Assembly: GCA_964019155.1 (NCBI GenBank) | Contig: OZ025244.1 | Span: 47,760,469 to 47,824,468 of the forward strand | Length of the DNA: 64,000 nt | Direction: 5' to 3' | DNA from: Osedax fenrisi | Lineage: Eukaryota > Annelida > Polychaeta > Sabellida > Siboglinidae | Part shown: in pieces, positions 40,190 to 54,122 of the stretch | How positions within the stretch are numbered: position 1 is the first letter of the stretch | Layout of the letters: each line of letters starts with the position of its first letter | The notes under the pieces: generated by a model | What the model was told of the DNA's origin: nothing | Database searches by the model: none | What the model saw: only the letters and a program-made list of their open reading frames with translations | Translations under genes and position numbers: made by a program

Positions 40190-40470
40190 ACAAAAGCTGA
40201 TAACCGCCAATACGTGGTGATGCGTGGTAGCATTAACTCATTTCCGGTTAACTAGGGACCTGGTCGCCACATCGTCAATACCCTATGGCCCGTCCTTAGC
40301 ACGTCGTACGCGGAGGTCGATACCAGTCCGTCTGCCCCAGAAGAAGTAAACTCTACAGTAGTATACTACTATTATCATTGGTTTTCGGCGTAATCTTAAT
40401 CCGCGGAAAACAATGATAATGATGATATAAAATCGCACTAATCTGGGATCGGCTCCGTCACTAATTATCA
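40190..40470. other. GC-richer island with a hairpin
   Basis: CpG-rich relative to the window. An imperfect inverted repeat TTATCATTGGTTTTCGGCG ... CCGCGGAAAACAATGATAA spans about 40371-40424. The minus-strand frame 40283-40471 resembles no family I know. Confidence 0.4.
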
Positions 40471-41355
40471 TAATAAACTATATTTATAAGTTATTACATC
40501 TTCAGATTAGGCGTCTATTTATTAGCATTATTCGTATATATTAAAAAAATAGTCATACTCCATGGTCATGAATCATGACTAATTATACAATTTAATTTCA
40601 GTATATATATATATATATATATAAAATGAATAATCTATAATATTAATGCTCAATATAAATATGTTTAATAATACAAATTTATTTCATTATTCAATTATAA
40701 ATTGTATTTAATTTAACTTTGTTATTTTGGTATTATATTCTAAAAAGTATAAATAATTTTTGAAAATATATAAACACGGGACTATGATGAATTCGTAACA
40801 ACATATAAACTTATATCTAACAATAGTACATATCCTTATATGGACATGTTTGATTAACTTACACATTATTCACATTCACTGTATTTTAATAATATTATAA
40901 CTCCTAAACTAATTTCTATGCATTTTTTTCCAGTAAAATAAATAAATTAATAACATTGTACTTAGTCTATAGATACATAATTATCTGATTTTTCGTATAA
41001 ATTGATCGTTATCAAATTAATATATACCATTGTATTACTTATATATCCATATTATAATGGTACGCCTATCTATCATGTTTAATTCACGATTGATATGTGA
41101 TTCTAATAACTCATGAAATAGATATAAACATCAAAACAATACAATTTATCATTGCATTTATTAGCTGCTGTCAGTAGTATGAAATCAACAACGTTAATTT
41201 CAATAACAGATGCGTTAACAACCATAAAAACAACTATTCCTATAGGATACTAGATGAATTTTGTTTGATTATATTGTTCCTATTTTATTTTATTTATTTA
41301 TTTATTTTTACGTCCTACTAACGATCTGGCTATTAAAGTAAATCAACACCATCTA

Positions 41356-41401
<46 letters not shown>

Positions 41402-42275
41402 TTGTTGAACACCTTTATATTTATACTATAGCTGCAGCCTCTATTTATATGGATTAGGAACTAGGTATTATTCTATAGAGTTTTTCTAAATGAATTGGGA
41501 ACGTGTAGAGTAATATGATAAACAATTGATGACCTCATTCGAAATAATTGGCATCGTTTGAACAGATAACACAACATTTTATAAGTAATCCCATACGATG
41601 TATGAGGAATGTGGTATAAACGAATATGACTGCCTATACATATATATATATGTATATATAGCTTATTTTCATTTAAAATAGAATTGTACACTTGTTTATA
41701 TAGACGATGACCTACTTACTTTAGTCAGGTCTGACGATAAAGAAGAAAATACAAAATAAGATATAAATTAAGATATCAATGAAAAAAATACTCAAAATAC
41801 TCGAGAATAATTACAAAAATGTATCATATTTGGGATTTATTTATAAATATATTTAAGAAAAATATAGTATATACTCTTACGTTATAATGACATATGTTAT
41901 TTAATATGAAAACACTTTCTGCGCCATATATAATAAATAAAATATTTGAAAAAAATTAAATACTTTTATAATAACTAATATTTAATATTCATAGGATATT
42001 GTTGCGTTCTTACCATTGATAGTTATTAATGATTTATCACTGGAAAATACGTTTATCACGAGGTTAGTTAACTTGTTTATTACGTTTTTACGTTTATTAT
42101 AAATACACATTTTAATTGTTATCTAAAATGTAGTTAGTGTTATTATTACAATAAAGCGAATTCGCGATAGTGGTTATCTTAACGGCAATATCAACATTGT
42201 ATTATTACCTAATATAATAATATACTATATTATATAATAATATACATACAAATATATAGATTTTACTATGCACAT

Positions 42276-42310
<35 letters not shown>

Positions 42311-42780
42311 CGTATGTGACCATGAAACGTTGTTTGCGTTACACTGCGTACCACTAGATCAGTTATAATGGTCAAATAATAACCAACCATTACAGACGAG
42401 TTATAATCGTATTCAGGCTAATGACCCTATATGTAATTATATATTATTAAAGTATATGTTCATGGTAACTTATCACAGTTAAATAATAAATCTAAATATA
42501 TAAAACGAATTTGAATTGATATATGTATGTATAATAGAAATATGTGAAATATACACTTATTTTGTACGTACATATATAGGTGTATACACATAAACAGATA
42601 TTTTATATATATATATTTTTCATAAATACAATTTTAAATTAATTTATAAACAATTTTAGAGGTTTTGAATTCACTTTGAATTTTGAAATTTAACTATACA
42701 CCCATTTAAAATAACTATATATTACATTCCGATATGCGTTTCCCTTCAAAGTATTACATAATAATACTATATATATATAT
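40471..42780. other. AT-rich, no gene
   Basis: (TA)n at 41358-41396, TA variants at 42265-42310. No gene or family recognised. Confidence 0.5.
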
Positions 42781-43300
42781 ATGTTCATCCACTCGCCTAC
42801 CACGTATACACACTAATTAGAGCGCTTACTCCTATTCGCACGCGCACACACACCGACCGACGCACGCCATCATACACTGATACAATGATATGTGTTCGTG
42901 TGTGTACGCTATAACCTGCCTGCCTGACTACTGTTACGTACGAGATTGCAGCGTCCACGTGACTTCCGCTACTCGTAGTTACATCATTCGTTATGAATTA
43001 TTTATTAATTAACTAATTATGTTGGGTCATGTGACCTGATTAGTAGTGGTGGTAGTGGTAGTAGTAGTAGTGGTAGTGGTAGTGGTAGTGGTTGTAGTAG
43101 GAGTACGTGAGGGTATCGGTTGGCATATCACGTAATGGAATACTTAGACGTTTGCGGCAATTTCGTCTTGTGTATCCGGTTTAATTATAGTGAAACCCTT
43201 AATAATTGGAGTGAAACGTTAATACGCGCGGCTTTCTCGTACACGGTTCTCCACGATATATAAATACTACTCGAGTAACATCTCTAGATAAATGTATCCA
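42781..43300. other. GC-richer island with (CA)- and (GTGGTA)-type repeats
   Basis: CGCACGCGCACACACACCG near 42840, a purine-rich GGTAGTGGTAGTAGTAGTAG tract at 43048-43105, and complex CpG-containing sequence on both sides. No gene recognised; possible host regulatory or non-coding sequence. Confidence 0.35.
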
Positions 43301-44269
43301 ATAAAATAGCAGTCATACGCATTCGTATTATTCTTAGTGTTCAATTGCATGCTATATTAAATAGTTTAATGCAATTTATAATATAATATTTTATAATTAT
43401 TATCAATAATAATAGTAGATTTTAAATAATACAAAATAACAAATAAACAATCTGTTATAAATAACATACACATACAATACACAAGGATATATCTTGGATA
43501 TATACAATGATATATATAATTAAATGGAACGTGTATATATTATATACTATTTAGTAAATAAATATGAATTAATAAATATCATAATAGATTGATATTAATT
43601 ATAGTTAATTTTATAATATTCCATATTTATAAAAAACGTAACTATAAATATCGACCTATAAATATATTAGGTATGACTTCTATAGACTTCATGATATATA
43701 TATAATGTCACAATATTATTCCATACATTTAGTACATAATTATTAAAGGTGACTATACTTATTGGTTTTAACATTTTTAGATGATGACTTCGAAACGCGA
43801 GGTACTGTTTATTAAGTCCTATTAATTAAAAAAAGAGTATTCTATAAGTGTTATATTATAATAGGTGTGCAATCATTCTAACATGTATGATTTTAGGGAT
43901 ATTTCTTTTACTGTGGTGATATTTATAATGTATCATCTGAGTAAAAGTATTACCCATTATAATAATTATTTATAAATTCATAAAATATGAAGAAAAACAA
44001 ATTAGGGGTATGTTAGGAACCCAAATAGGAAGAGAAATTGTTGAGTCATTATCATTAATATAGTATGTTGGAATGGTAGATTTTACTATTTTCAATGAAT
44101 TTGAGTTTTTGGTCGAATTTTCTCATTTATATAATACCGATAAATTATAACATTTATTAATTATTATTTGAAGTGTACCTTATAATTGCAATTATTAGAT
44201 ATTAAACTTAATTATATAGAATATGTAAAAAGATTAATTGTAATATATTACGATTTATCTTAATACTAA
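43301..44269. other. AT-rich, no feature
   Basis: Nothing recognised. Confidence 0.5.
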
Positions 44270-44600
44270 TATTAAGTATACCTCTATAGATAAGATTGTG
44301 ACCTATATAAATAAATAACAGCAAAGGACTAATAACAGATCATTGAGCTACTCTAAATAAAATATTTTCAGAATCAGAAATAGTCCTTTTTATCATTTAC
44401 TCTTTCTTTGGGTCTTTTTCGATATAAATAGTTTATCCATGCTAATATAGTATCTGTAATACCTAAATTAGATAAAATTGTTAATAAATTGTTATGGCAT
44501 ACTTTGTCAAATAACTTAGCATAATTAAGATAAAGTATATAGATAAATTTATTATTATATATTGTAGTATCCAATTGTGACCAATTAGAACACTAGAAAA
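44270..44600 (-). pseudogene. LINE RT fragment, motif A to motif B
   Basis: Minus strand: NNKFIYILYLNYAKLFDKVCH (motif A, DYAKAFDKV-like with the first aspartate lost to N), NLLTILSNLGITDTILAWI, then SDSENILF and a frameshifted SVISPLLLFIYI (motif B, G.PQGS.I.PLLF-like). Only ~100 codons are left. The sequence upstream on the minus strand is too decayed to read. Belongs to a different LINE lineage from 6326-7411 by sequence. Confidence 0.75.
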
Positions 44601-45097
44601 TGGATTCTATAATTTTCCACTTCTAAAATATAATTAGATTCAGTGAGAATATAATTAGTGGTTAAGTAAACATTTATATAAATAATTATTTATAGTTAAT
44701 ATTATATAGTTAATCATTTATATAGTTATAATTCCATTAGTTAAAATAATCTATGCATTAAGAATATTTGAAATGAGTCTATAATTTGAGATATTTTATC
44801 ATTTTTGCAAAATAAGATACAATTAAAGCACGAATACCATATAACCTATAGGCTAATACATTGTTTATTACCAAATATAAGACATTCACTGATGTCAGAA
44901 ATGAATATTGGAATATTGGTTAATAATGAATATAACCAATTATTGGATATAGTTAGAAATTTAATAAATTGAATTAATACATTTGTAATTACAGTATCAT
45001 ATACATTTAATTAAGGATAATTAGGATATGTATAATTATTATTTTTTCCAATTAAATAAGGCAAACTCCAAAATTAATAGTTTAATCAATTTAATAC

Positions 45098-45368
<271 letters not shown>

Positions 45369-45424
45369 CCATGATGCATCATCACCATCATCATCATCAC
45401 CATCATGATGGTGATGTCTGATAT

Positions 45425-45748
45425 GCTCAAGTCTGTAAAACTAAATTTACCTAAATATAATTATGAGACCATAATGGGTAAATATTTCAGCGCCTACCAA
45501 CTTGAATAAACTTCCGGCAAAATTACGTTGTGAAATTAATTACTATATTTTCCGACATAAAGTAAAATTATTTTTACTTCATTAATATTAATATTGTTTT
45601 ATATTTATTTATCGAAATTATTTAAATCAACATGTTATATATATTTATTTTCAATTGTTTCATTTTTATCACACACTGTTGAGTAATGTAATTCGTTTTA
45701 TATTTGTACGGTGTATAAATAAACAATCAAATCAAATCAAATCAAATC

Positions 45749-45755
<7 letters not shown>
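45425..45755 (+). pseudogene. LINE ORF2 C-terminus and 3' end with (AAATC)n tail
   Basis: SAPTNLNKLPAKLRCEINYYI then FRHKVKLFLLH and a TAA at 45583-45585. This is the LINE C-terminal block (P..WN.LP..LR....F+.KLK.FLL), with the W lost and one upstream stop. The 3' UTR ends GTATAAATAAACAATC then AAATC repeats, a CR1-like short-repeat terminus. (ATC)n expands directly after it (45756-45810). Confidence 0.75.
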
Positions 45756-45779
<24 letters not shown>

Positions 45780-46057
45780 AATCATCATCATCATCATCAT
45801 CATCATCATTATAGACCGTCATCACGAGAATACAGTAAACCAATAGCTCTCGTGGTGATATGATGAGGTCTCCACAATGCATACATTGTTACCAATGTTC
45901 CATTAATAATTCAATAATTGATAAGTAATCTATTACACGAGTAACGATTATTCGCAAACCCAACCAACGCCGGCTTCTTTATAAATACAGTTCACGCATG
46001 CGTATGTGTGTGTCGCGTAATCGATTTGTACGTCAGTCACTATTAATAAATGTACTC

Positions 46058-46096
<39 letters not shown>

Positions 46097-46226
46097 GTAA
46101 ATATATGGGATAATAGTCATTACTGATATAAACAGTAATACATTTTCCGAATATTCCTACTATATATATATATTATTATTATCATTCATCTATATATTCA
46201 TGCGTTGTTTTACATACGCGTTCTGG

Positions 46227-46285
<59 letters not shown>

Positions 46286-46289
46286 CTAG
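45756..46289. repeat. (ATC)n then (TA)n arrays
   Basis: ATC repeats to 45810, a GTCATCACGAGA...TCTCGTGGTGAT inverted repeat at ~45820-45860, TA runs at 46060-46091 and 46231-46281. Confidence 0.8.
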
Positions 46290-46680
46290 GATATACTAGG
46301 ATAACTGATGTACGGCCGGTGGAAGGGTGACACATTGCCACGTAACTAGATTGTCAACATCAATAAAGGCGTCAACGAGAGCGCGTGTCTATCTCCGCAG
46401 CACACTCACAGCACACTCACAGCACAGCACGGCGCTGGTAACGGTGACTTGTTCAATGGTGAGAGATCGCTAAGATCGATTTCGAATCCAATTACATTAC
46501 GATAATTATCATCTGGTTGTACGGTAGTAGAAGTAGAAGTAGTAGTGGTAGTAGTATACAATATACTATACTATAGTAGTAGTAGCGGTCGGTTGTATAC
46601 CATAGTAGATAATTGTACACCATGGTATACGATTGTACACAATACGTATATGGTTCAATCACTACCCACCCGTTACTATA
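46290..46680. other. GC-richer island
   Basis: Complex sequence with a tandem CAGCACACTCA 11-mer (46397-46425), AGAGCGCGTG, then AGTAGTAGTGGTAGTAG. Palindromic GTATACC/GGTATAC and TGTACA sites cluster at 46590-46650. No gene recognised. Confidence 0.35.
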
Positions 46681-46830
46681 ACATCGATGTATATATATAC
46701 TATATATACATATTTATATACATATTTATATACATATGTTACATACACATATATATATATATATTTATATACTATAAGTAACATTACATGTATTAAAAAC
46801 GTACTACGTACGACGTACCTCTCTATATTA

Positions 46831-46836
<6 letters not shown>

Positions 46837-46890
<54 letters not shown>
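46837..46890. repeat. (TA)n, ~27 units
   Basis: Uninterrupted; followed by GTGTACACATATATATACAC palindromic sequence. Confidence 0.95.
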
Positions 46891-46893
<3 letters not shown>

Positions 46894-47189
46894 TACACAT
46901 ATATATACACTATAGTGTACAATATAAATAACGGATTAGCGATATATTGAATAATACCCTATAGATTATACCCTACAAGAAATCGTAAACATGTTATAAA
47001 TGTTATAGATAACTTAGAGCCTATAGCCTATAGGCTAACTGCTTAAGCGTACAGGCTTACTGTGCCCATCCTATCTACAATATAACATGAATATTAAACA
47101 TTGTTGTGCTTGTTTTAAATTTATAATTTAAGTTCTTGATAAAATAAGAACAAATATAAGAACTGCCTGGAGTAAACCTCTATATAGGC

Positions 47190-47752
47190 TACAAGGGGGG
47201 GCTATAACTGTGCTACATGGGGGCTATAACTGGGTTACATGGGGGCTATAACTGGGCTACATGGGGGCTATAACTGGGCTACATGGGGGCTATAAATGTG
47301 CTACAGGGGGGCTATCACTAGCTTATAGGGGGCTATAACTGTGCTACATGGGAGCTATAACTGTGCTACATGGGGGCTATCACTGGCTTATAGGGGGCTA
47401 TAACTGGGCTATAGGGGGGCTATAACTGGGCTACATGGGGGCTATAACTGTGCTACATGGGAGCTATAACTGGGTTACATGGGGGCTATCACTGGCTTAT
47501 AGGGGGCTATAACTGGGCTATAGGGGGGCTATAACTGGGCTACATGGGGGCTATAACTGTGCTACATGGGAGCTATAACTGGGTTACATGGGGGCTATAA
47601 CTGGGCTACATGGGGGCTATAAATGTGCTACAGGGGGGCTATCACTAGCTTATAGGGAGCTATAACTGGCTTATAGGGGGCTATAACTGGGCTATAGGGG
47701 GGCTATAACTGGGCTACAGAGAGCTATAACTGGGATATAGGGGGGCTATAGA
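47190..47752 (+). repeat. G-rich 22-bp minisatellite with higher-order units
   Basis: About 25 copies of a 22-bp unit, GGGCTACATGGGGGCTATAA+CT and variants (GTGCTACAT, GGCTTATAG, GGCTATAGG, GCTATCACT). Variants recur in the same order: a five-unit block beginning GCTATCACTGGCTTATAGG near 47379 is repeated near 47489, and an AAATGTGCTACAGGGG-GGGCTATCACTAG pair occurs near 47290 and 47620. Strong G/C strand bias, with a run of 4-7 Gs in almost every unit. Confidence 0.95.
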
Positions 47753-47759
47753 CATATAT

Positions 47760-47886
47760 TATATAAACTAAACACACACACCAAACATATATATAACATG
47801 TACTGTGTTTATTATACACATACATCTCTATAGAGATATATACATATATTTATAATAATAGGGCTAATATACACATATATATATAT

Positions 47887-47924
<38 letters not shown>

Positions 47925-48170
47925 GTATATATATATACTATGCGAGTGCATCCTGACATTGATAATTATGTATATACATATCATAGATACATGGTAACAA
48001 TAATGTAATAATAAGTATAAGTGGGAGGTGTGTACAGTGTATACTGTACACAGTATATTAATGTTAGTAATTTGTTGTCATTACATTTATTTTCCGATTT
48101 ATTATAATATTTAATATATAATATATATATATATATATATAATAATAATAATATTATTTATTTATTGTAA

Positions 48171-48209
<39 letters not shown>

Positions 48210-48577
48210 GAATACAATACTAATAGCGAATAAAAATGAACCCCTCAATAAGTAATAGAATTATACATGTTATTAATAACTATATATATATTTATATATA
48301 TTATATATAAAACAAATATATATTTAAAATCAAAACTCGATATCTTTGAATTCAATTGATCGAATAAATGTGTCTGAGATATCCGAGGTTCTGATATATC
48401 GAATGTTGATATATACATATATAAAAATAATATCATAAAATGTATATATATATATATATATATATATAGATAGATAGATAGATAGATAGATACAAAACAA
48501 AACTTATAATGCTGACATGTCTGATATATGTGGGTTATGAGATATATATATATAGTCAGATATATCGAGTTTTTACT

Positions 48578-48639
<62 letters not shown>

Positions 48640-49262
48640 TATTGATTATTAAATTAATATAAATAATTATTGATTATAATTATAATTATTGATTATAATT
48701 ATAATTATTGATTATGATTACTCAATAATAATCATCATATGTAAATATATACAAATTATAATTATTAGGGGAGTTATAGTTAACTCCCGGTAAATTTGAA
48801 AAATAATATGAAATAGAATAATTAAAATACATATAAATATAAAAAAAACCAACTCTCTATAGATAATTCTATATTTCTATACGTTTCTAAACATATCTAT
48901 TTATACATTTCGTATAATTGTAGTAACTTTTTATAAATATAGTTACTCCTATAGGAAACCAAATATGTTTACTTATAAATTAACTATATATTTATCCATC
49001 TATTTAAAATTCTGTTATCATCAATACTAGTGGTTATTAAAATTCATATTAACATTGTATAATACATTATTATATGTATTATAGTTTTCATTCACTTCTT
49101 CAACTTCTTCGCATTAACATTATCGATATTTTTTAATTCATATGCTACATTCTTTAATTTTATTTATATTTCGCTTTAAATTTCCTTTATATAGAGTATA
49201 TATATATATATATATTTAATCACTATTTTTTTTATTAAGTATGATTATTATTTCAGTATTGA

Positions 49263-49308
<46 letters not shown>

Positions 49309-50157
49309 TGGATTACAATTTATATTATTAGATATACATAACTATTTATTAATAATAATTGGTATTATAATGTTAACCATACTGTTAATATAGATTTTAC
49401 ATAAAAATATACATATATATATATTATGTAATACATTGTAAAATATGGTATATATTTGTAGATAAACGATTAATATATTATGTATTAATCTAATAATACA
49501 TTCTTGACTTATTTAATTAAACTTAACATATGTATTTAATTAATACAATAATACATATTATAATTGTTTAATTAATATAAGTGTTGTATACTACATATAT
49601 ATATTATAATTAATATATTTAACATTTTTATATTAAACTTTATGTATACGATAATATTTACTAACCGAATCCATTGATACCTTTACTCTGTAGCATAATA
49701 TCTGAGATGAGATTCTATTTAGCGCGAATGGGCGTGTCCGTTTCCATCATCAAAAGAGGGCGTGTTTAAATCAATTAGCATGCGGGTGTTTCAAGGTCGC
49801 TTTATCCACACAATTATTAGATTAATTTTAGATTTTCAAAAATCAATATGATTTTATGATTCATCTCAGATGAATCATCTGACATAATAAATAAGATTTT
49901 ATAGTGATATATCAATATATTACACTTATTATAGTATCATTATAATGTTATCATATTACCTGATATTCAATAATAAATAATAATATAAATATATTTTATA
50001 TCATATAATTCATCAATATCATATAATACCTATAGGTACATATTATAATACATATTAAATCAATAATATATTATGTGTATATATTAACGTGTGTATCTAG
50101 TTTATTATTTTATAATTTATTGTATTTATAAATACAAGTATGTATAGCTAATTTATG

Positions 50158-50198
<41 letters not shown>

Positions 50199-50728
50199 AC
50201 ACACACGCACATACACATTTGTATACACACATACATATATACATATATATATATATATGTGTATGTGCGTTTGTAGTTAATATGTGTGTATGTGCGTAGG
50301 TAATACTTACTAGGTATATATGTGTTTGCAAATATGTGATTATGTATATGTTTGTGTTACTGTCAGCGGTGGAATATTGTCCGTGCTCTACAGTAAAACA
50401 ATATTGCATGGTTAACACGGGCGATACTAGAGAGATGCGTTATGCAATGATAATGCGAGATGTAATCTCGTAAACACGTGACTTTGCCAGCTGCAGATTC
50501 TCTAGTCATCAGAGATGAATCATCGGTGAACATAATTAAAATAAACAAATGAAAACCAAATTGACGCCGCGCTGGTCAATGTTATTTCTGTTCAGATCGC
50601 TGATCACGTGTGCATGTCCATGGACATAGAATTATACATATTATTGGATGTATATGTGTACATTTATATATCGCTGTGTACACACAAATATTGCTAAAAC
50701 TTATATTTCGCTATAGTTAGGCATATAA

Positions 50729-50764
<36 letters not shown>

Positions 50765-50793
50765 TTATATATATATATATATACATTTATATA
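47760..50793. other. AT-rich and microsatellite-rich, no gene
   Basis: TA runs at 47900-47922, 48177-48207, 48440-48467, 48583-48635, 49270-49304, 50160-50194 and 50733-50761; (GATA)n at 48468-48491; CACACA tracts near 50197. 49660-49810 and 50340-50660 are GC-richer with CpGs and no recognised gene. Confidence 0.5.
48325..48577. mobile_element. Decayed MITE, CTCGATAT termini (Tigger-like, tentative)
   Basis: CAAAACTCGATATCTTTGAA at ~48330 and GATATATCGAGTTTTTA ending at ~48577 are inverted repeats, with GATATATCGAATGTTG-like motifs inside. A (TA)n/(GATA)n array is embedded. Exact ends are unclear. Confidence 0.45.
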
Positions 50794-51665
50794 GGGGAGA
50801 GTAACCGTATACGGACACTCTCGGTATCTCAGAAATCATAGATCCTTTAAAAAAATATTCAATTAATACTATATTCATAATTATATAAATAATCTAAATA
50901 AGTATTTTTTATTTTTTAAATATTCAAAATAGTTCTGATATATCCAATAAACTGATTTTTTGATTACGTTCTTAAATTTATGAAATTAAATATTATCTTA
51001 AACCTTCTCAAGAATATAAAAATGTATCCATATAAAACATGATAATATATTATTAAAAACAAAAGCATTGTAAAAATTATATATTATTGCCATATTTTGT
51101 ATCGAATATTAATTAAGTTATAAGCATATATATCTAGAGGTCATATAAATCCCTAATACGGACACACTAGGTGTCCTAATACGGAAACTCTATAACCAAT
51201 CAGCGCGCAGCGTGTTAACTATTCTGATTTTTATAAAAATCGCGTGAATTAAAATAGTAATATCTCCAATTAAGCTAAATATAAAAATGTTATTATTTGG
51301 ATACTTAAATTGTATTATTAATTAATAAAATAATAAATATTAATAAATTAATTACTAATTAAATAATATTAAATTATTAATATAATTAATTATAAATAAT
51401 GTAATTGTAATTTATCTGATTGGTGCATCAATTATATATAGTTTATCTTGTGGTATATAGGGTGTCTGTATTCGGACATGGGTACCGAATACGGACACCC
51501 CGTTATCTATTAAATAAAAATATACAATACAATTTTAAAATCACAATAATATCTATAATCATATAATATGAATATATTGTAAATTTTGAATACAAATATT
51601 AAATACAACATTAAGTCATAACATGTTAAGACCATATAATGTTAAAGTGTGATTATTAGGTATAA
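50794..51665 (-). mobile_element. CCGTATTCGG-family element, copy 4 (inverted)
   Basis: Starts GGGGAGAGTAACCGTATACGG after TA, then CTCGGTATCTCAG. Hairpin core near 51467-51500; the far end GTTAAGACCATATAATGTTAA is the complement of the family 5' end, but the last bases have decayed. Confidence 0.85.
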
Positions 51666-51933
51666 ATAACAAAGTGATATGTGGAATATGGATATTAATT
51701 ATCATAATTGTATTTAAAAATGATGATTAAACTAATAATTATTAACATGATTATGTTATTAATAATTAATTAGTAATGCAATTCATATTTAAATACTAAG
51801 TTATATTTGTTAATTTAATATTTATTATAAAATATATATGACATGCATGTGTCATATATAATAATATTATTATTATTTCCATTTATTTTCATGTATATGT
51901 ATTACTAATTACAGTATATATATTGGTATATAT

Positions 51934-52026
51934 ATAGTTTATCTTGTGGTATATAGGGTGTCTGTATTCGGACATGGGTACCGAATACGGACACCCCGTT
52001 ATATATTAAATAAAAATATATTCGAT
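51934..52026 (-). repeat. Second copy of the hairpin core of copy 4
   Basis: Nearly identical (one difference seen) to 51437-51529, including both arms of the CCGTATTCGG hairpin, ~500 bp downstream and outside the element. The flanks do not match, so only this ~92-bp piece was copied. Confidence 0.9.
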
Positions 52027-52031
52027 ATTCG

Positions 52032-52067
<36 letters not shown>

Positions 52068-52729
52068 ATACATATATTAATACGTAATATACATGTGTAC
52101 ACATATTAATTAGCGAATATAAATATCTTTACTAGAATTTATATATATTCATTAAACGAGAATTATTTCTGAATAAATGTAATTAGCATATCATTTACAT
52201 AGAATATTATGCATGTATACCATATATGCTAATATATAGTTTGTAGCATATACAATATATATATAATACTATAGATAATTATCATACTTATTTATAACTA
52301 TTCTATATATATAATATGCTTATTAATATGAATATGAATATTTATAAAAATGTATATTCATATGTATACATATATGTAATATTATATTATCAACATAATT
52401 ATTGTATTATAATATAATAACTATTTATTTTTTATTTAATATGTCAATATTAATTATTAAAATACGTATGAATAGAACAAAATATTAATTATAAGTATAA
52501 TTATTATATAATGTTATTTGAAAAAGTACATTGAGCTTAATATAATGATTATATACTTGTATATTAAGATATGTAAATTAGAATATAATATTAAACTTAA
52601 ATATAATATTACATTAGAATATAATATTAAATTAGAATATAATATTAAATTATAATATACTATTAAAATTATAATTCAAATAAGATATTTCTGCACTTAA
52701 TTTTAAGTATAATTCTATTATGGTCACAC
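52027..52729. other. AT-rich, no gene
   Basis: (TA)n at 52037-52064 and tandem TTAGAATATAATATTAAA repeats at ~52574-52660. Confidence 0.6.
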
Positions 52730-53607
52730 TGGATTAAGCCATGCGACAAGCCATTGACAAACAATAATCATAATTTAGACTCTAAATAATACAACGACAT
52801 GGGAAGCGAAATCCAGCAATCCAGCTAACATACCTCAGTTACGCAGATGATATAGCATTGTATCACAAGAAGTCTAACAAGCTCAGCAACTACTAACATT
52901 CATTAAAACATAATTAGCTAACATTAGTCTTCAACTTAAAGCAAAGAAAACCGAATTCATGACGTTTTATCAACAAATCCGGTCAACATTAAGCTAGAAA
53001 ACGGTGGGACGCTGATTAATAATGTTAACCATTTTAAATATCTGCGGGATGGATGGGTAACTCACAAAAGGATTTTGAAATTCGTAAAGATTTATCATAG
53101 TCAGCAATATATAAGATGAAATCAATCTGAAACTCCAAAATGAAAAACAGTCTGAAAATAAGAACTTTCAAAGCTAAAATCGAACCTATATTATTATTAT
53201 ATGGTAGCGAATGCTGGATAATCGACTCCACAATGCGTAAGCAAATCGATGGTTATTATACCATTTTAATTAGAATGGCCACAAATATATCATGGAAAGA
53301 TAAGGTCACCAATACACAACTTTACATGGGAATGCCAAAGATCTCCGAGGTGATACAACAAAGAAGATTGCGACTAGCAGGTCACTGCATAAAGCCTAAC
53401 CGATAAACAGGAACATCAATTAATGTTATGGAAGCCAAAGAAATGCATACGAAACATGGGGAGACAACCCAAAACATTCACATATATATATTAAAGAACC
53501 ACTGCGAGTGTGTAGAATAAGAATTAAGAACACTGCTGATGGGAAGAGAAGGATGGAAAGCAATTGCAAGATCCGAGTCGAGTGATAACTTGACTAAAGT
53601 AGAGTAA
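52730..53607 (+). pseudogene. LINE RT C-terminal half, separate lineage (RTE-like)
   Basis: LTYLSYADDIALYHKKS (motif C, catalytic YADD intact, from 52825); a stop-riddled thumb; then in the same frame SLKIRTFKAKIEPILLLYGSE followed by CWIIDSTMRKQIDGYYTILI, RMATNISWKDKVTNTQLYMG and RRLRLAGHCI (53140-53403). After a TAA, decayed sequence in other frames leads to ELRTLLMGREGWKAIARS... and a stop at 53605-53607. The LYGSE.W and RRLRLAGH blocks are typical of a LINE group distinct from the CR1/L2-like copies here; RTE-like is my best placement. It has a clearly higher GC content than its surroundings. Confidence 0.85.
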
Positions 53608-53993
53608 GTAATAATATATTTATTAAATTATGACAACAATATTATTAAAATATATTTGAATGATATACTTTTAACGTATTTGATAATTATATTTGACGTA
53701 AAAACATGATTTATATATATCATTTTAAAGATAATATTATTTAAAAAAAACTGGAACACTCCTGCCCTTATAATTGACTAGATATTTACATTTTAGAATA
53801 TCATTAGTTTTAAATATACTGATTTAATAATTATATTTAATAATTATTTTTATTATAAATCTTTTGTATTCAATTTATTAATACTTTAAAGTACTATACA
53901 TTTATAGTGTGTATATAATTATAAGACACATTTCCGCATATGGAATAACAATATTTTGAATAAGAATTATTCAAATTATAATATAATATATTT

Positions 53994-54071
53994 TATATTT
54001 AAGTCTATCTATATGTAGAGGCTATATTTTTTAATATTCCTATATATATGGATATTTTATAAAATACGTAG

Positions 54072-54122
<51 letters not shown>

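Noticed and set aside
40283..40471. Minus-strand frame in a GC-richer island as a host exon
   Set aside because: No recognisable domain, a poly-Ile stretch inside, and no convincing splice sites.
46545..46950. Overlapping frames rich in Tyr/Ile/Thr
   Set aside because: Low-complexity TA/ACA translation with no domain.
47190..47752. Possible CRISPR-like regular repeats
   Set aside because: Repeats are contiguous 22-mers with no unique spacers, in a eukaryotic context; a minisatellite.
49785..49805. CAAGGTCG as a nuclear-receptor site
   Set aside because: A single short match without context is expected by chance.
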